From an uncultured Bacilli bacterium (GTDB lineage Bacteria; Bacillota_I; Bacilli_A; RF39; UBA660): 9,289 nt of DNA. A program made the translations under genes and the position numbers. Shown piece after piece: positions 6,469 through 9,289 of this stretch (its first letter is position 1; each line of letters begins with the position of its first letter). The DNA is taken from contig CANPWX010000030.1 of NCBI GenBank assembly GCA_947585065.1, forward strand, positions 1 to 9,289, written 5' to 3'. The notes beneath the pieces are model-generated. The model was not told the origin of the DNA. It searched no databases and worked only from the letters and a program-made list of their open reading frames with translations.

Positions 6469-7728
6469 TATATACTCAATAGGCACAATGTAATTATTTT
6501 CATCAATCGCGACAATCTCTTTTTTCATACAAAGGACAATTCCATTTCCAATATCCATTCCACAATTTTTTAAAACATCAAAATTTTTTATAGCATGATT
6601 TCCAGGATTAGCACTTTTCTTTATTTCAATTGGGTAAATTTTATTATCATGAATAATTAATAAATCAATTTCTTTCAAATTCTTATCTCTATAATAATAC
6701 AATCTTTTTTTCGGATCTACTCCATGATTTGCAAAAGATTTGATAATTTCACCAATCACGTACGTTTCAAAAATTTGTCCACTATAGATACTTTTTTCTA
6801 AAGTAGAAGCATTTAAATAACCAGTTAAATAACATGCAAGTCCAGTATCTAAAAAATAAAGTTTTGGCCTTTTAATTGCTTTTTGAATATTATTATTGGA
6901 ATAAGATGGTAATAAGTATACCAAATGAGTATTTTTTAAAATCGATAACCAAGCATCGCAAGTTTTGGAATCAATTTCAACATCTTTGGCAATATCAAGA
7001 GCATTATATTCCATTCCAGTTCGAGCCGCGACCGAAGATAAAAATTTGATAAATTTTATTTCATTATCTACATGAATTAATTTCCTTACATCTCTCTCAA
7101 GATAAGTTCTAATATAGTTTTCAAAATATTCATCTTTGTCTCTTTTTTCTAAAACAACTTCCGGATAACTACCACATAGAATTCTTTCAAATAATTGATT
7201 TGTAGTATAATTTTTTACTTTTTTCTTCTTTTTTAAACTTGCAATATCAGGAATAAAAACTTCTTCTTCTAGTCCATTGATTTCTCTTGTAGAAATACCA
7301 TACAAATCTAAAATACCAACTCTTCCTGCCAAAGACTCAGATACTTCTTGCATAGTTTCAAAAACTTGAGAACCGGTTAAATAATAAAGAGTTCCAGGAT
7401 CTTTTTTTCCGTGAAACATAGTTTCTTTTCTCATCTCATCTACATTCATTTTTATATAAGAAAGCAAATTAGGAGCATACTGAAATTCATCTATCATTAA
7501 AGGAGCCTCATAGGTTCTTAAAAATAGTTCTGGATCTTCATTAGCTTGTTTTCTAAGTAAAACATCATCTAAAGATACAGTATTAACTTTAGAATGGGAA
7601 ACAGAAATAATATAATTTAAAAGGGTTGTTTTACCAACTTGTCTCGGACCCGTAATCATAATAACGGGACATTTATCAATTAGTTTTTTTATCCCTTGTT
7701 CCATTGTTCTATTCATATACTTTGACAT
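6466..7728 (-). CDS. DUF4143-family AAA-ATPase (AAA_14 plus nuclease-fold C-terminus)
   Basis: A predicted 420-residue ATPase. The N-terminal AAA_14 domain has Walker A GPRQVGKTT (27-35), Walker B LMIDEFQ (77-83), TGSQ (118-121) in the sensor position and SLAGRVGIL (132-140). The middle carries the family motif YLERDVRKL (209-217) and a winged-helix-like stretch (about 225-275), then RPKLYFLDTGLACYL (287-301). The DUF4143 end has FETYV (320-324), EIDLL (353-357) and IEIKK (367-371), which fit a PD-(D/E)XK-like fold. Function in this family is unknown; such genes are scattered, multicopy and often near mobile DNA. ATG 7728 with AGGTGA upstream is preferred to a GTG at 7737 that lies within that site. 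It is flanked by duplicated hairpins and sits between clpP and whiA, which suggests insertion. A lysine run (166-170) is encoded by a long A/G tract. Confidence 0.88.
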   Translation of the reverse strand: MSKYMNRTMEQGIKKLIDKCPVIMITGPRQVGKTTLLNYIISVSHSKVNTVSLDDVLLRKQANEDPELFLRTYEAPLMIDEFQYAPNLLSYIKMNVDEMRKETMFHGKKDPGTLYYLTGSQVFETMQEVSESLAGRVGILDLYGISTREINGLEEEVFIPDIASLKKKKKVKNYTTNQLFERILCGSYPEVVLEKRDKDEYFENYIRTYLERDVRKLIHVDNEIKFIKFLSSVAARTGMEYNALDIAKDVEIDSKTCDAWLSILKNTHLVYLLPSYSNNNIQKAIKRPKLYFLDTGLACYLTGYLNASTLEKSIYSGQIFETYVIGEIIKSFANHGVDPKKRLYYYRDKNLKEIDLLIIHDNKIYPIEIKKSANPGNHAIKNFDVLKNCGMDIGNGIVLCMKKEIVAIDENNYIVPIEYI

Positions 7729-7733
7729 ACAAA

Positions 7734-7739
7734 TCACCT
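7734..7739 (-). promoter_or_regulatory. Ribosome binding site deciding the DUF4143 ATPase start
   Basis: AGGTGA on the minus strand is 5 bases before the ATG at 7728. The alternative GTG start (7737) is the GTG of this element itself, so the extra three residues are unlikely to be translated. Confidence 0.65.
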
Positions 7740-7745
7740 ATATAT

Positions 7746-7754
7746 AATATAACA
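7746..7754 (-). promoter_or_regulatory. Extended -10 of the DUF4143 ATPase gene
   Basis: TGT followed by TATATT (7754-7746) on the minus strand, with no good -35. The start would fall near 7739, at the edge of the ribosome site. The surrounding run is almost pure A/T, so other alignments are possible. Confidence 0.35.
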
Positions 7755-7773
7755 TATTTTCAAACGAAAATCC

Positions 7774-7806
7774 AGACTTTTTTGGAATTGTACTCCAAAA
7801 AAGTCT
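7774..7806 (-). terminator. whiA terminator-like hairpin, right copy of the duplicated element
   Basis: A perfect 13-base-pair stem (AGACTTTTTTGGA with TCCAAAAAAGTCT) and a 7-base loop, 5 bases beyond the whiA stop. On the minus strand it is followed by GGATTTTC, only a weak T-run, so termination may be partial. It also separates whiA from the DUF4143 promoter just downstream. Confidence 0.6.
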
Positions 7807-7811
7807 AAAAT

Positions 7812-8741
7812 CTATTTATCATTTTTTTTATGTTGTTCTACTAACTTTTTCATTTTAATAAAATGATGATTTATACCACTTTTACCAATTTTATAATCTG
7901 TTTCTAAACTAATAATATCCGCAAGCTCTTGAAAAGAACTCTCCTGATATTTCAAGCGATAATCCAAAACAATCTTTGTTTTTTCATCTAACAAATCGAC
8001 AAGATCATTTTCTTCTAAATAATGAATATCTTCAATTTGTTTTAACCCAGTAATGGTAGATTTTTCTTGATTGGCAATTTCACAATTATTTAAACGATTT
8101 ACCATATTTTTATGATCTCTATAAATTCTTATATCTTCAAAGGCAAATAAACTGGTTGGAGCTTCAAACATTCGAATCATATCGCTAATCTCTTCAGCAC
8201 TTTTTAAATAAACTAAATATTTATTATTTCGTTCAATAATTTTAACATCAAATTTCATTTCATATAATAAATTTTTTATAAAAAGAGCATCTTTTTTAAA
8301 AGAAAAAACATATTCTAAATGATACCCACTCGTACTAGGATCACTCATAGAGCCTGTAACTAAAAAAGCTCCTCGAACATACGCCACCATTTCTTCTGGA
8401 CTATCCAAAGACTCTCTACGAATATCTACTCTTTTATTATCTTTAAAGATATTCAAATTAGTTAAAATAGTAGAAACTTGCTCTTTTAATTCCAAAAGAT
8501 AGATTTGTTTATTACGTAATCTCTTTTGATTACGAATAATAATATGAGGTGAAATATTAAATATATTTTTAATATCTTTATAAACTCTTCTAGCAACACT
8601 CCCATTTTCAAAAGTCAAAGTAATTTTATCTTTTTGAATAGTAGCATCATAACGAAGCATAGCAGATAATTCACAAATCATTTCTATTCGAGTAATTTCT
8701 TTATTACAAATCTCATCTTTTAATTTAGCACAAAAAGTCAT
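7812..8741 (-). CDS. whiA: WhiA, DNA-binding cell-division/chromosome regulator
   Basis: WhiA proteins join a LAGLIDADG homing-endonuclease-like domain, without nuclease activity, to a C-terminal helix-turn-helix. They are sporulation regulators in actinomycetes and affect division and chromosome segregation in Bacillus. Here RGAFLVTGSMSDPSTSGYHL (123-142) is the LAGLIDADG core, and the helix-turn-helix spans about 262-303, with SSFQELADI (268-276) and KIGKSGINHHFIKMKKL (284-300). The start at 8741 gives MTFCAKLKDEI, matching the family N-terminus (MSFSSEVKNEL), and 309 residues, as expected. An in-frame ATG at 8789 would add 16 residues that overlap the promoter. Its usual partners rapZ and yvcK are not next to it upstream; a lectin-like gene is. 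Confidence 0.95.
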   Translation of the reverse strand: MTFCAKLKDEICNKEITRIEMICELSAMLRYDATIQKDKITLTFENGSVARRVYKDIKNIFNISPHIIIRNQKRLRNKQIYLLELKEQVSTILTNLNIFKDNKRVDIRRESLDSPEEMVAYVRGAFLVTGSMSDPSTSGYHLEYVFSFKKDALFIKNLLYEMKFDVKIIERNNKYLVYLKSAEEISDMIRMFEAPTSLFAFEDIRIYRDHKNMVNRLNNCEIANQEKSTITGLKQIEDIHYLEENDLVDLLDEKTKIVLDYRLKYQESSFQELADIISLETDYKIGKSGINHHFIKMKKLVEQHKKNDK

Positions 8742-8745
8742 AAAA

Positions 8746-8750
8746 CCACC
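8746..8750 (-). promoter_or_regulatory. Ribosome binding site deciding the whiA start
   Basis: GGTGG on the minus strand is 4 bases before the ATG at 8741. With the promoter at 8757-8785, transcription should start near 8750, leaving a leader of only about 9 bases that begins at this site. Confidence 0.55.
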
Positions 8751-8756
8751 ATAATA

Positions 8757-8785
8757 ATTATAAAATAGTTTATTGAAATTCTCAA
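8757..8785 (-). promoter_or_regulatory. Sigma-A promoter of whiA
   Basis: TTGAGA (8785-8780), exactly 17 bases, then a perfect TATAAT (8762-8757) on the minus strand. This is the best promoter in the window. It lies inside the apparent N-terminal extension of whiA, which rules against the upstream ATG at 8789. Confidence 0.7.
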
Positions 8786-8801
8786 TCATTTATAAGCCTT
8801 T

Positions 8802-9289
8802 TCAAGGAGTAAGAACAACGCGAAAACCATTGTTACCAAGAGCTCGCCCACTATCATTAGTGAATGCAAAAACACCACCGTCCGTGCCATCATTATAAGC
8901 AGCACCCCGTCTAAACCATGGATTAACATACTTCACAAAGAAAGCATCATCTGCATTCCACTTACTTACTCTTCTCACTTCGTTAATATATTGTACTTGA
9001 TAAAATGGGCCTAGTTCTTTTGTTGCATCTCCAAATAGTCCTTTGTTAAATTCTTGATCTGTCTCCGCATATGAATATGCATCATAATATTTTTTTTCTG
9101 GCCATGCTATTCCTCCATCTGTTTCTGTCCATGTTGTTTTAGTTTTTTCTGTTCCATCTTCTGGATAGGTTAATGTCCCTACAAAATTAGAATTATACTT
9201 ATCATTTCTTCCACTGACTAACTTTCCTTCTTTATCTAACATCACTCCCATTACATATTCCCATGCTCCACCTGACATATCATATACTC
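8802..9289 (-). CDS. C-terminal part of an FGE/C-type-lectin-like domain protein (5' end beyond the window)
   Basis: The frame is open to the right edge and ends at TGA (8804-8802); 161 codons are visible. The visible start VYDMSGGAWEYV resembles the DMxGNVWEW motif of the FGE-sulfatase fold (PF03781). Near the end, PWFRRGAAYNDG and GNNGFRVVL recall its RGGSW and GFR motifs, so the fold is inferred to be formylglycine-generating-enzyme/C-type-lectin-like, about 130 residues deep here. Similar C-termini occur in prepilin-like and surface proteins of gut Firmicutes, but the N-terminus needed to test for a signal or pilin leader is not in the window. No enzymatic residues of true FGE can be confirmed. 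The last 180 bases are visibly richer in G and C than the rest. It runs in the same direction as whiA, 60 bases before the whiA ATG, without a clear terminator. Confidence 0.72.
   Translation of the reverse strand, partial: VYDMSGGAWEYVMGVMLDKEGKLVSGRNDKYNSNFVGTLTYPEDGTEKTKTTWTETDGGIAWPEKKYYDAYSYAETDQEFNKGLFGDATKELGPFYQVQYINEVRRVSKWNADDAFFVKYVNPWFRRGAAYNDGTDGGVFAFTNDSGRALGNNGFRVVLTP

Larger units (their letters stand above)
6429..7806. repeat. Pair of 33-base direct hairpin repeats bracketing the DUF4143 ATPase
   Basis: Copies at 6429-6461 and 7774-7806 agree at 30 of 33 positions, and all three differences are transitions (two in the loop, one in a stem). The loops, ATTACAC and ATTGTAC, match better in direct than in inverted orientation, so these are direct repeats 1345 bases apart. 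The bases outside them do not match, so no longer duplication or target-site duplication is evident. Each is also a terminator-like hairpin at the end of a neighbouring gene (clpP, whiA). Confidence 0.75.

Noticed and set aside
7201..7240. A homopolymer-rich tract in the DUF4143 gene (five lysines), considered as a slippage or phase-variation site
   Set aside because: The A-runs are interrupted by G and are no longer than others in this AT-rich genome; the frame is intact and nothing shows variation.
8790..8801. Close coupling (12 bases) of the lectin-like gene to a whiA start at 8789
   Set aside because: The 8789 start lies upstream of whiA's own -35 box; the start at 8741 fits the family N-terminus, so the true gap is 60 bases and holds the whiA promoter.

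Overview
This window is an AT-rich stretch (roughly 30% GC by eye) of a low-GC Gram-positive chromosome, most likely from the Bacilli/Erysipelotrichia or the related uncultured gut lineages near the Mollicutes. The evidence is the gene set (WhiA, ClpP, a Firmicutes-style gap-pgk pair), AGGAG/GGTGA ribosome sites and sigma-A-type promoters. Tryptophan is encoded by TGG and one gene ends in TGA, so the standard bacterial code applies, not the UGA=Trp code of mycoplasmas. No tRNA, rRNA, CRISPR array, transposase or integrase is visible.

Layout, left to right. Positions 1-1603 (minus) hold an AAA-ATPase fused to a PD-(D/E)XK nuclease-like domain, cut at its C-terminus by the window edge. Next comes a 171-base gap with the pgk terminator and the ATPase promoter. 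Positions 1775-5715 (minus) hold the run nucleoside kinase (ThrRS-like head) -> gap -> pgk, read right to left. The kinase has its own promoter, gap has none and follows 23 bases later, and pgk has an additional internal promoter. A 145-base divergent control region separates this from clpP (plus, 5861-6430). Positions 6466-7728 (minus) hold a second AAA-ATPase, of the DUF4143 family. It is bracketed by two almost identical 33-base hairpins. whiA (minus, 7812-8741) follows with a textbook promoter. The right edge (8802-9289, minus) is the C-terminal part of a gene with a formylglycine-generating-enzyme/C-type-lectin-like domain.

The housekeeping part (whiA, clpP, gap, pgk within a few kb) resembles the neighbourhood of these genes in Bacillus and Clostridium, where gapA-pgk, clpP and whiA lie in the same region. 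The two AAA-ATPase/nuclease-fold genes sit at breaks in that order: one just after pgk, where tpiA/pgm/eno often follow, and one between clpP and whiA. I read both as later insertions. GAPDH and PGK carry out consecutive steps of lower glycolysis. The leading kinase probably feeds nucleotide salvage.

The points most worth a second look are the duplicated hairpin around the DUF4143 ATPase, a PGK with unusual substitutions at conserved substrate-binding positions, and the composition shift in the lectin-like C-terminus at the right edge. Four genes have an apparent N-terminal extension that runs into their own ribosome site or promoter; I give corrected starts for them.
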